55,494 nt of DNA, taken from assembly GCA_027624955.1 (NCBI GenBank), contig JAQBTG010000025.1, forward strand, positions 1-55,494. The letters are read 5' to 3'. A program made the translations under genes and the position numbers. Source of the stretch: Pseudomonadota bacterium (GTDB lineage Bacteria > Pseudomonadota > Alphaproteobacteria > UBA828). The stretch's first letter is position 1, and each line of letters begins with the position of its first letter. Under the pieces are notes generated by a model, which saw nothing but the letters and a program-made list of their open reading frames with translations, was not told the origin of the DNA and did no database searches. This document shows positions 29,168-37,490 of this stretch, in pieces.

Positions 29168-30448
29168 TCACAGATCGGCCAGGCTCTCGTCGAGCGTCTC
29201 TATTAACAGGTCCGCGTTTTCGCGGGAGAACGGCAGGGGCGGGCGAATCTTGAGCATATTGTCATCGCGCCCGGTGCGGCTGATGAGGACGCCGCGCTCC
29301 CGCATCGCCTCAACCACGGCGCTGGCTGCTTCTGGCGCCGGCGTCTTCGCCGTGCGGTCCCGCACGAATTCGACGGCTGAGAACAGGCCATGGCCGCGCA
29401 CGTCGCCGATGATATTGTGCGTTTCGGCCAATTTGCTTAGCCCCGCTCGGAGATGGTTGCCCACCTTGAGTGCGTTCGCCTGCAAGCCTTCTTGCGCGAT
29501 CACTTGCAACACCGCGAGACCGACGGCAGCGGCGACCGGGTTGCCGCCAAATGTATTGAAATACATGGCCTTCGCGCCGAATTCCTCGGCCAGTCCTGGC
29601 TTGCTGACGACGCCGGCCAGCGGATGGCCATTGCCCATCGGCTTGCCCATGGTTACGAGATCGGGGGCGGCGCCATACAGTTGATAGCCCCACATGTTTT
29701 CGCCGGTGCGGCCGAAACCGGGTTGCACTTCGTCGGCGATGAAGTAACCGCCGGCGGCGTGGACCGCGGCCACGGCTTTTTCCATTGCGCCGGCCGGCAT
29801 GTTGGGCAGGCCTTCGGTAGCGAACACGGTATCGACGAGAAATGCCGCGGTCTTCATGCCGCTTTCCGCTAATGATGCGATGGCCGCGTCGACCTGCGCG
29901 GCGAACATATCTGCGGCGTCGGCTTCGCTGACACCCGGTGCCAAGCGGTAGGTATCGGGCACCGTGACCGATCGCACATTCGCGCCAATCCCCTCCGGCC
30001 CCGGATAGGCGGTGCTCAGCTCGGCGATGGCGGCGGAATTTCCGTGGTAGCAAAAATCGGTGACGATGACGCCGGTTGCGCCGCTGCACGCCTTGGCGAT
30101 TCTGAGCGCCAATTCGTTGGCCTCGGTGCCTGAGCAACATAGGAACAGCCGGCTCAAATCATCTTCGAAGGTGGCGGTCAGCGCCTCGCCATAATCGAGG
30201 ATTGCCTCGTGCAGGTAGCGCGTGTGGGTGTTCAGGGTTTTCGCCTGTTTTTCGAGTGCCGCGACAACATGGGGATGGCAATGGCCAACATTTGCCACAT
30301 TGTTATAGGCATCGAGGTAGCGTCGGCCTTCAGCGTCGTACAACCAGACGCCCTCGCCGCGTACGAGATGCAGCGGGCGGTTATAAAATAGCGGAGAGGC
30401 GGCGCCGAGCAGGCGATGGCGTCGTTCAAGAAGGGCGTCATCTGGCAT
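29168..30448 (-). CDS. class III aminotransferase-fold enzyme, phospho-lyase-like
   Basis: A 426-residue PLP enzyme. CCSGTEANELALRIAK, FIADEVQPGFGRTG, the PLP lysine in DLVTMGKPMGNGHPL and YFNTFGGNPVAAAVGLAVL are class III aminotransferase motifs. The segment YNNVANVGHCHPHVV followed by LNTHTRYLH resembles ethanolamine-phosphate and phosphohydroxylysine phospho-lyases (AGXT2L1/AGXT2L2) more than ornithine or GABA transaminases. It lies 18 bases upstream of the kinase gene on the same strand, as expected for a kinase plus phospho-lyase pathway. Confidence 0.85.
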   Translation of the reverse strand: MPDDALLERRHRLLGAASPLFYNRPLHLVRGEGVWLYDAEGRRYLDAYNNVANVGHCHPHVVAALEKQAKTLNTHTRYLHEAILDYGEALTATFEDDLSRLFLCCSGTEANELALRIAKACSGATGVIVTDFCYHGNSAAIAELSTAYPGPEGIGANVRSVTVPDTYRLAPGVSEADAADMFAAQVDAAIASLAESGMKTAAFLVDTVFATEGLPNMPAGAMEKAVAAVHAAGGYFIADEVQPGFGRTGENMWGYQLYGAAPDLVTMGKPMGNGHPLAGVVSKPGLAEEFGAKAMYFNTFGGNPVAAAVGLAVLQVIAQEGLQANALKVGNHLRAGLSKLAETHNIIGDVRGHGLFSAVEFVRDRTAKTPAPEAASAVVEAMRERGVLISRTGRDDNMLKIRPPLPFSRENADLLIETLDESLADL

Positions 30449-30595
30449 GATTTGTTTCCCAATCTGAGTTGCCGGTTATTTACCCTATTTTTCCTGCTCG
30501 TGCATTCACGCCGTTCCTCGGCTATGAATATTACCGTCCGCCGCTTATTAGGGCAGCAAGCCGGAAGCCAACCGGGATAGGCCGAGTGCCGCAAC

Positions 30596-31168
30596 ATGCT
30601 AAGTGACAGCAAGGTCGAGGCGTCAACGTTGGAAGAACTGCTGGGCGCCGTGGCAGCGCAGGACCGCAGCGCCTTCGCGCGGCTCTACGACGCGAGCAGC
30701 GCGAAACTATTTGGCGTTGCCTTGCGTATCTTACGTAACCGGCAGCAGGCGGAAGAGGTACTGCAGGAAGTCTATATCCGAATATGGCGCCGCGCCGCCG
30801 ACTACCGCCCCGAGAAGGGCACGCCTATGACCTGGATGATCACCATCGCGCGTAACCGCGCGCTTGACCGGCGGCGCCAACAAAAGCCTGAGCTGTCTCT
30901 GGACGATGCCGACGGTTATGCCCAGACCGCCGATCCTGAGCCAAGCCCGCTGGCGCAATCGATCGCGGGCGAGCAGCGCCGCGCTCTCGCCGCTTGCCTC
31001 GAGAAGCTCGGCGCCGAACAGCGCGGTTGTATCACCCTCGCCTATCAAGAAGGCTATACCCATGGCGAGCTGGCGGCGCGTTTTGACACCCCGCTCGGTA
31101 CGGTGAAGAGCTGGATCCACCGTGGTTTGCGGCAATTGAAAAAATGCCTCGAGCAAGGAACGCCTTGA
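30596..31168 (+). CDS. ECF-type RNA polymerase sigma factor (SigK-like)
   Basis: A 190-residue extracytoplasmic-function sigma factor. Region 2 spans about residues 25-95 (FARLYDASSAKLFGVALRI, AEEVLQEVYIRIWRRA, MTWMITIARNRALDRRR) and region 4 about 128-185 (LGAEQRGCITLAYQEGYTH, then GTVKSWIHRGLRQLKKCL). There is no region 3. An RskA-type anti-sigma gene begins 2 bases after its stop, so the pair is co-transcribed and probably autoregulated. It diverges from the aminotransferase gene across 147 bases. The inducing signal is unknown; the ferritin-like gene downstream hints at redox or metal stress. Confidence 0.93.
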   Translation: MLSDSKVEASTLEELLGAVAAQDRSAFARLYDASSAKLFGVALRILRNRQQAEEVLQEVYIRIWRRAADYRPEKGTPMTWMITIARNRALDRRRQQKPELSLDDADGYAQTADPEPSPLAQSIAGEQRRALAACLEKLGAEQRGCITLAYQEGYTHGELAARFDTPLGTVKSWIHRGLRQLKKCLEQGTP

Positions 31169-31170
31169 CG

Positions 31171-31917
31171 ATGACGGAAGCCTATAGCGAGAGAGACGGA
31201 TTCGCCGCCGAATATGTGCTGGGCACGCTCGAGGCGGCAGCGCGCCGCGAGGCCGAGGCGCTGTGTGCGCGCGATCCGGCATTCGCCGAACTGGTGGCCG
31301 CGTGGCAGCAACATTTGGCGCCGTTGGCTGATGACATCCAGCCCGTCGCGCCGCCGCCCGAACTTCTCGGCCGCATCGAAAAAATATTGGATATTCTCGG
31401 CGCAGCGCGTGCCGCCGCGCCACCGAAACTTCAACCCGGGCGTCAGGTCCGTACCGCGTGGCGCTGGTCGGCGTTCGGCGCCGGCGCCATTGCGGCGGCG
31501 CTGGCGATCTATATCGCCGCCACCGAGTTGATACCGGAAGCGCCAGGATTGCGTTATGTCGCTGTGCTGAATCAATCCGCGGCCACGCCGATGCTGATGG
31601 TGACGCTCGATTTCACCGCTGATCGCATGATCGTTCGCCCGGTGGCAGCGCCGGAGGCGGTGCTGGCGCGCCAGTTGGCGGCCGGTGAAAGGGCGCTTGA
31701 GTTATGGCTGGTGCCACCTGGTGGCGGCGCGCCGCGCTCGCTCGGCCTGCTCCCCACCGATGCTAAAATTTCGATCGCGCTGACGCCTGAAATGGAGAAA
31801 GTTCTCCTGAGCGCGGTGGCCCTGGCGGTGAGCGTGGAGCCGCCAGGCGGCTCGCCGAGCGGTGCGCCTACCGGCCCGGTGATCTATCAGGGCGCCGTCC
31901 TGCCGAGCGCCGGCTAG
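31171..31917 (+). CDS. RskA-type anti-sigma factor
   Basis: A 248-residue membrane protein. The N-terminal cytoplasmic part (AAEYVLGTLEAAARREAEAL, then FAELVAAWQQHLAPLA) is the anti-sigma domain, one transmembrane helix lies near residues 97-117 (FGAGAIAAALAIYIAATEL), and the remaining 130 residues form the periplasmic RskA domain with ALELWLVPPGGGAPRSLGLL. I chose the ATG at 31171, which has AAGGAA upstream and does not overlap the sigma gene; a longer frame starts at 31144. It should hold the ECF sigma factor inactive until a signal in the envelope. Confidence 0.92.
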   Translation: MTEAYSERDGFAAEYVLGTLEAAARREAEALCARDPAFAELVAAWQQHLAPLADDIQPVAPPPELLGRIEKILDILGAARAAAPPKLQPGRQVRTAWRWSAFGAGAIAAALAIYIAATELIPEAPGLRYVAVLNQSAATPMLMVTLDFTADRMIVRPVAAPEAVLARQLAAGERALELWLVPPGGGAPRSLGLLPTDAKISIALTPEMEKVLLSAVALAVSVEPPGGSPSGAPTGPVIYQGAVLPSAG

Positions 31918-32066
31918 GCCACAACAAATATTCCTGCATCCAAAAGCGGCTGGCCTGCGTAACTGCTGAGGTCATGCGGATCACGGCGGGCCGTGCCGTC
32001 TACGCGCCTAACCGCCAATCGATCGGCCTTACATAATGATGTCAGCCACTTAGCAGGAGAAAATCA

Positions 32067-32678
32067 ATGTCGACAATCATCACCTCGATGGAAAGCAAGG
32101 TCACCGATAGGTCGCGCCGAAGGTTCATCAACGGCCTCGGCAAAGCAACACTTTCAGCCGCTGCCGTTGGCTTGATCGCCGGCTGCAATAGCATGGCGGC
32201 GGAGAAAAGCATGGCTTCTGGTGACGCCGCCGGCGATTTGTGGATCCTCAACGATGCCCTTGGCCTCGAGCACCAGGCGATCAATGCCTATCAGCTGGGC
32301 GCCGAAAGCGGCCTGCTGGAGGATGGCGTGCTGGGCGTGGCGGTCGCCTTTCAAAGTCAGCACAAGGGGCACCGCGACGCGCTCGCCGGCGCGGTCAGCG
32401 CCCTTGGCGGCACGCCGGTCGAGCCCAAATCGATGGGCGAATACGCCACCGACCTAAACGCTGGTACGCTCAAGAACCAGACCGATGTGCTGATGCTGGC
32501 GGCGCGCCTCGAAAAAGAGGCGATCGAGGGCTATCTCAGCGTGATTCCCAAATTCGGCGACGTTGCTTATTCACATGTCGCCGGGCGCATTGCGGTCGAC
32601 GAAACCATGCACTGGACCGTCCTCGCCCAAGCTCTCGGCCTCGCATTGCCGCAAGGCCCGCTCAGCTTCGGCGCCTAG
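32067..32678 (+). CDS. Tat-exported ferritin-like domain lipoprotein
   Basis: A 203-residue protein with a twin-arginine signal (RSRRRFINGLGKA) and a lipobox LIAGC, so it should be folded in the cytoplasm and anchored to the membrane outside it. The mature part is a four-helix ferritin-like domain: EHQAINAYQLG, QSQHKGHRDAL, ARLEKEAIEGYL and VDETMHWTVLA carry the Glu and His residues expected for a di-iron site (ExxH-type). AGGAG lies 9 bases before the ATG. It follows the sigma/anti-sigma pair by 149 bases and is a likely target of that sigma factor. Confidence 0.85.
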   Translation: MSTIITSMESKVTDRSRRRFINGLGKATLSAAAVGLIAGCNSMAAEKSMASGDAAGDLWILNDALGLEHQAINAYQLGAESGLLEDGVLGVAVAFQSQHKGHRDALAGAVSALGGTPVEPKSMGEYATDLNAGTLKNQTDVLMLAARLEKEAIEGYLSVIPKFGDVAYSHVAGRIAVDETMHWTVLAQALGLALPQGPLSFGA

Positions 32679-33131
32679 AGAACGGGCCTCCGTCGCACCA
32701 CTGTTCGCCGTTTCCCCTCAGCGGCGATCACCCCGCCAGCGTGCCCCGGTGCATATGGCAAGCACCGCCGGCGCGTTGGCGGGGATTGGTGCGAGGAAAA
32801 GGCGAAGTTTTTCACAAGGTCTAAGCAGCCGAGATGGCGTGCAAAAATATGATGAATTCGTGCCGGCAAAGTTACAGCCAGTCACAATCATCCGACCCAG
32901 CGCATACGCCACATTCGAGCCGATCGCCGGATGGGTCGGATATCGTGATGATCCGTGGGCTGGCGCGTGCGAGATTTCGAAATATCACGGCCGGCAATCC
33001 AGGAGCTAGCCACATAGTTTGAACCAATCGATAGATCCAGACAATTTTCCCGAAACACCGACCGTGTGACGCTGTAGAATAGCCTTCGGAGTGAATCGAA
33101 ACGGCGCGTCATTTTAGCACGGAGAAAGACA
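32679..33131. other. 453-base gap without a recognisable gene
   Basis: The short open frames here are shadows or chance, with no ribosome binding site or motif. The gap separates the stress cassette from the catabolic locus and should hold the promoter for the acyl-CoA dehydrogenase gene. I could not identify a confident promoter or operator. Confidence 0.5.
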
Positions 33132-34424
33132 TTGGATTTTGGTTATAGCGACAAGGCGAACGATATTCGCGACCGGGTGGCGGCGTTTATGGAAGCGCAT
33201 GTCTATCCAAATGAGCAGAAGATGTTGGCCGAGATCGCCACGGGCGACCGCTGGCAGCCGATCCCCTATCTCGACGTGCTGAAGGAAAAGGCCAAGGCGG
33301 CGGGCCTGTGGAACCTGTTCCTGCCCGGTAGCGAACTTGGCGCCGGGCTCAGCAATCTCGAATATGCGCCGGCCTGCGAAGAGATGGGGCGCTCGCATTT
33401 CGGCCCCGAGGCGTTCAATTGCTCGGCGCCCGATACCGGCAATATGGAAGTGCTGGTGCGCTACGGCAGCGACGCACAGAAGAAGCAATGGCTTGAGCCA
33501 TTGTTGGCGGGAGAAATCCGCTCGGCCTTTGCCATGACCGAAATCGAGGTGGCGTCGTCGGACGCCACCAACATCGAGACGCAAATCCGCCGTGACGGCG
33601 ATGAGTATGTCATCCACGGCCGCAAATGGTGGACGTCGGGCGCGCTCGACCCGCGTTGCCGAGTTTTGATCGTCATGGGCAAAACCGATCCCGACAATGA
33701 GAACCGCCACAAACAGCAATCGATGATCCTGGTGCCGTTGCCGCATCCCGGGGTGACGATTAAGCGCATGCTGCCGGTGTTCGGTTATGACGAAGCGCCG
33801 CACGGGCACGGCGAAGTATATTTCGACAACGCGCGAGTGCCAGCGGGCAACATGCTGCTCGGCGAAGGGCGCGGCTTTGAGATCGCGCAAGGCCGTCTCG
33901 GGCCGGGGCGTATCCACCACTGCATGCGGCTTATTGGTATGGCGGAGCGCGCGCTCGAGCGCATGTGCCGGCGGACCAAATCGCGCACCACTTTCGGCAA
34001 GGCGATCTCGGACCAGACCGTGACCCAGGAACGCATCGCCGAGGCGCGCATCAAGATCGAGCAATCGCGTCTTCTCACCTTGAAGGCGGCGTGGCTGATG
34101 GACACCGTGGGCAACAAAGTGGCGCGCAAAGAAATCGCCATGATCAAGGTGGCGGCACCGAACATGGCGTGCGAGGTGATCGACTGGGCGATCCAGGCCT
34201 TTGGCGGTGCCGGGGTGACGTCAGATTATGGCCTCGCCAAGGCCTACGCTACGGCACGTCTCTTGCGCCTCGCCGACGGGCCGGACGAAGTGCACCGCAA
34301 TCAAATCGCGCGCCTGGAATTGCGCCAATATGACAACAATGAAAGCACGCGCGGCGCCAACGCCTATGTGCCGCCGCTCGACGAAGGCGACGACCCGCTC
34401 GGCCCGCCGCGCTGGGTGGTCTAG
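33132..34424 (+). CDS. acyl-CoA dehydrogenase (ACAD10/11-like)
   Basis: A 430-residue FAD enzyme. [19 protein letters not shown] and [15 protein letters not shown] bind the flavin, [22 protein letters not shown] is the middle helix signature, and [33 protein letters not shown] ends the fold in the manner of the ACAD10/11 group, with Asp where short-chain enzymes have the catalytic Glu. The start is TTG at 33132, supported by GGAGA 7 bases upstream. It is the first gene of a ten-gene run on this strand. The acyl substrate is unknown. Confidence 0.9.
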   Translation: MDFGYSDKANDIRDRVAAFMEAHVYPNEQKMLAEIATGDRWQPIPYLDVLKEKAKAAGLWNLFLPGSELGAGLSNLEYAPACEEMGRSHFGPEAFNCSAPDTGNMEVLVRYGSDAQKKQWLEPLLAGEIRSAFAMTEIEVASSDATNIETQIRRDGDEYVIHGRKWWTSGALDPRCRVLIVMGKTDPDNENRHKQQSMILVPLPHPGVTIKRMLPVFGYDEAPHGHGEVYFDNARVPAGNMLLGEGRGFEIAQGRLGPGRIHHCMRLIGMAERALERMCRRTKSRTTFGKAISDQTVTQERIAEARIKIEQSRLLTLKAAWLMDTVGNKVARKEIAMIKVAAPNMACEVIDWAIQAFGGAGVTSDYGLAKAYATARLLRLADGPDEVHRNQIARLELRQYDNNESTRGANAYVPPLDEGDDPLGPPRWVV

Positions 34425-34559
34425 ACGCGGTCGGACCGGGGCGAGATTGTAAGGATACGTGCGGCCTCGTATTGTTAGTTTATCGATGATCCGCCTGCTC
34501 GGACGAAGCGCCGGCCGCGAGCGGATCAACGGCCTATCCCTCAACGGTGCGAGGACTGA

Positions 34560-35675
34560 ATGACAGCGGCTTTAGATGCTCTCCATGAAGATGTGTTTCG
34601 TAAGAACATGGCGCCCTTTTGGGCGGTCGATACCAGCGCCAACCATGACGAGGACCGCCAGGTCATGGACAAGAAAAAGGCGCTGCCGTTCGTTTGGAGA
34701 TACCGCGAGGATATCGAGCCGCTGCTGCTGCGCTCGGCCGAACTCATCACCATGGAATCGTCTGAGCGGCGTTCGCTGATATTGGTCAATCCTGGCCTCG
34801 CGCCGCGCCGCGCGTCGGTATCGACCATGTACACCGCCTACCGCTTGAACGACCCGCGCGAGATCATGCCGCCGCATCGCCATTCGCCAAACGCCATCCG
34901 CTTCGGTCTGACCGGCACGATGAATTTCACCGGCGTCGAGGGCGAAGATATTGTGTTTGGTCCTGGTGATATGGTGCTGACCCCGCATGACACCTGGCAC
35001 AATCATGGCAACCAGGGTGACGACCCGGCGGTAAATTTAAGCGTTCTCGATTTGCCGTTGGTCGAGACGTTGAACGCGACCTATTTTGAGCATGATTACA
35101 CTGAGGAAGTAGACGGCGAGCGGATTCGCAAGAATGTTCAGTCGGCCCGGGTGTCGAGCGAATATTCCCGCGAGATTTATAGCCGTGGCGGCATGATGCC
35201 GCGATTTGTCACGCATGACCGCGGCACCGGCAATGCCTCTCCAATGTATGTCTATCGCTGGGAAGTGATGCGCGAATTGCTGGAGAGTTTCCGCGATTGG
35301 GACGGCGATTCCTATGAGGGCCTGATCGTTGAATATGTCGACCCGACCAACGGCCAACCGGTTTTTAAAACCATCACTTTCTTCGCCCAGATGTTGCGCC
35401 CCGGAGAACGCACCCAGCCACTGAAACAGAATGCCAGCCTGTTGGTCGCACCGTTCGAGGGCAGCGGGCACAGTATCATCGGCGGCGAGCGCATCGACTG
35501 GGCGCCGTTCGACACGGTCGCGGTCCCGGGCGGCCACTGGTGCGAGCATGTCAACGGCTCTGACAGCGAACCGGCGGTCCTGTTTGTCGCCAGCGACGAG
35601 CCGACGCTGAAAGCGTTGGCGCTGTATCAAAAGCATGGCAAAACGCCCGAAGGCGACATCGTCAGAATCGACTGA
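34560..35675 (+). CDS. gentisate 1,2-dioxygenase-like bicupin
   Basis: A 371-residue double-cupin protein. The N-terminal cupin has the iron-binding residues of gentisate / salicylate / 1-hydroxy-2-naphthoate dioxygenases: MPPHRHSPNAIRFGLTG with His106 and His108, and TPHDTWHNHG with His147. The second cupin (from about residue 255) lacks the His pair. GAGGA precedes the ATG. Such enzymes cleave a ring beside a hydroxyl and a carboxyl group using Fe(II). In this locus the substrate could be a hydroxylated pyridine carboxylate instead of gentisate; that is inference. It lies 33 bases upstream of the LVIVD gene. Confidence 0.82.
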   Translation: MTAALDALHEDVFRKNMAPFWAVDTSANHDEDRQVMDKKKALPFVWRYREDIEPLLLRSAELITMESSERRSLILVNPGLAPRRASVSTMYTAYRLNDPREIMPPHRHSPNAIRFGLTGTMNFTGVEGEDIVFGPGDMVLTPHDTWHNHGNQGDDPAVNLSVLDLPLVETLNATYFEHDYTEEVDGERIRKNVQSARVSSEYSREIYSRGGMMPRFVTHDRGTGNASPMYVYRWEVMRELLESFRDWDGDSYEGLIVEYVDPTNGQPVFKTITFFAQMLRPGERTQPLKQNASLLVAPFEGSGHSIIGGERIDWAPFDTVAVPGGHWCEHVNGSDSEPAVLFVASDEPTLKALALYQKHGKTPEGDIVRID

Positions 35676-35708
35676 CAGCCGATTGCACGCGGGGAGCCCG
35701 AGGCAGAT

Positions 35709-36836
35709 ATGGCGAAGGCCAGTAACACCGAACTTTTAGCCCATATCGACTGTCCTGGCGGCGGCCAGGTCTGGGTCGACGGTACGGTGCTTTATGTCGG
35801 ACATATGCGCGAGCCGAGCGGCACCACGATCATTGATGTCGCTGACCCGAAAAAACCGAAAGTCCTCAGCCGTATCGACATGCCGCAAGGCTGGCATTCG
35901 CACAAAGTGCGGGTCGCCGACGGAATTATGATCGTCAATCATGAGCGGCTCGGCCCGGAAGGTGATGAAGCGTTTGGCGGCGGCCTCGGCATATATGACG
36001 TTTCCAACCCGGCCAACCCGAAACCGATCGGCAAATGGCGGACTCATGGCCGCGGCGTACATCGCTATGATTTCGATGGGCGCTACGCTTATATCTCGCC
36101 GACGGCCGAAGGCTATATCGGCAATATCGTCATGATCCTCGATTTGGCGGACCCCACCAAACCCGAAGAAGTCGGGCGCTGGTGGATTCCCGGGCAGTGG
36201 CAGGCCGGTGGCGAAGCCTATCCGTGGGACGATTGGACACCCCCCCGATGCCACCATCCGATTCGGGTGGGCAATCGCCTGTATGTGAGCTATTGGCATC
36301 ACGGTTTCTTCATTCTCGACATCAACGATATGGCCAACCCGAAGGCGATCTCGGGCCTCAACACCTCGCCTAATTTCCCCCATCCCACCCATACCTGCCT
36401 GCCCTTTCCCGAGCCTCTTAAGGGACGTCAAGTGATGATCGTGGCGGATGAGGATGTCGCCAAACTGTGGCCCGCCGCGCCGGCCTTCACCTGGGTCTTC
36501 GACATTACCAACGAACTCAACCCAATCCCGATTTCGACTTTCCAGGTTGCTGGCGTTGATCCCGATGGTGCGCCGCAGCCGGCAATGACCGGATGTCACC
36601 AGCCGTCCGAGCGATTTGTCGGTACGGTCGTGCCGTTTGCCTGGTTTGCCCAGGGTTTGCGGCTGATCGATTTCGCCGATCCCTACAGCCCGCAGGAAGT
36701 CGGATATTACGAGCCCGATCCGCCGGCCGGTTTCGAGCGCGCCTCATCGAACGACGTCACCATCGATGATCGCGGCCTGATCTATCTGATCGATCGCCAA
36801 AATGGCGTCGATATAATTTCTTCATCGGTGATGTGA
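35709..36836 (+). CDS. LVIVD-repeat beta-propeller protein with ordered His residues
   Basis: A 375-residue protein built from LVIVD-type blades (TTIIDVADPKKPKVL, LGIYDVSNPANPKPIG, VMILDLADPTKPEEVG, FFILDINDMANPKAI, TWVFDITNELNPIPI, LRLIDFADPYSPQEVG). There is no signal peptide. His residues recur near the start of the inner strand of successive blades: His63/65, His118, His182/183 with 197/198, His225/228 and His297. That spacing suggests a metal centre in the channel, as in selenium-binding-protein / methanethiol oxidase propellers, though the family is usually annotated without function. It is co-directional with the cupin gene and probably works with it. Confidence 0.75.
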   Translation: MAKASNTELLAHIDCPGGGQVWVDGTVLYVGHMREPSGTTIIDVADPKKPKVLSRIDMPQGWHSHKVRVADGIMIVNHERLGPEGDEAFGGGLGIYDVSNPANPKPIGKWRTHGRGVHRYDFDGRYAYISPTAEGYIGNIVMILDLADPTKPEEVGRWWIPGQWQAGGEAYPWDDWTPPRCHHPIRVGNRLYVSYWHHGFFILDINDMANPKAISGLNTSPNFPHPTHTCLPFPEPLKGRQVMIVADEDVAKLWPAAPAFTWVFDITNELNPIPISTFQVAGVDPDGAPQPAMTGCHQPSERFVGTVVPFAWFAQGLRLIDFADPYSPQEVGYYEPDPPAGFERASSNDVTIDDRGLIYLIDRQNGVDIISSSVM

Positions 36837-36879
36837 GGATGTGGCGTTTGCCAAAATATACAAACAGGAGATTTGTTGA

Positions 36880-37476
36880 ATGCTAAGACTGTTGGGGCGC
36901 GCGACCTCGGGCAATGTACAGAAGGTTCTCTGGCTGCTGGAAGAACTCGGGCTGAAATATAGCCGCGAGGATTATGGCCGCCAGTTCGAAAACACGGCGG
37001 ATGCGGCCTATCTCAGCCTCAACCCGACAGGCAAAGTGCCGACCCTGGTTGACGGTGCGACCGTGGTTTGGGAATCGAATACCATTCTTCGCTATCTTTG
37101 TAGTCGCGAGGGAAGTGCATTTTTACCCGCCGATACGTCGGCGCGTGCCCATGCCGAGCTTTGGATGGATTGGCAACTGGCGTCGCTCAACGGCCCCTAT
37201 TTGGATGTGTTTCGCGAATCCAAAAAACCTGAAGAAGAACGCGGTGAGCTGCAAAAATTTGGTGATGCGCTGGCGGCACAACTAAAGCTGCTCGATGGCC
37301 ATCTCAAGGGGCGTGATTGGCTCGCCGGTGACGCTCTAACGGTTGGCGAATTCGCGCTCGGGCCGATTATTCAGCGCTGCCTCAATTTCCCGATCAGCCT
37401 ACCTGATTTACCGCATCTTCGGCGATGGCAGGGCGGCCTCAGCGAACGTTCGGCATTCCAAAAAGTGGTGAAGTGA
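36880..37476 (+). CDS. glutathione S-transferase family protein
   Basis: A 198-residue two-domain GST: a thioredoxin-like N-terminal half (MLRLLGRATSGNVQKVLWLLEE region, NPTGKVPTLVDG with the cis-Pro, and VWESNTILRYL binding glutathione) and an all-helical C-terminal half with WLAGDALTVGEFALGPIIQR. AGGAG lies 9 bases before the ATG. Catabolic gene clusters often include a GST for isomerisation or thiol conjugation of ring-cleavage products; that role here is inference. The next gene starts 14 bases after its stop. Confidence 0.88.
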   Translation: MLRLLGRATSGNVQKVLWLLEELGLKYSREDYGRQFENTADAAYLSLNPTGKVPTLVDGATVVWESNTILRYLCSREGSAFLPADTSARAHAELWMDWQLASLNGPYLDVFRESKKPEEERGELQKFGDALAAQLKLLDGHLKGRDWLAGDALTVGEFALGPIIQRCLNFPISLPDLPHLRRWQGGLSERSAFQKVVK

Positions 37477-37490
37477 GAGCGGAACTGGAT

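Noticed and set aside
37425-37490. A longer N terminus for the FHMPC-dehydrogenase-like gene
   Set aside because: It overlaps the GST coding end and adds residues absent from the family; the ATG at 37491 stands directly before the Rossmann loop.
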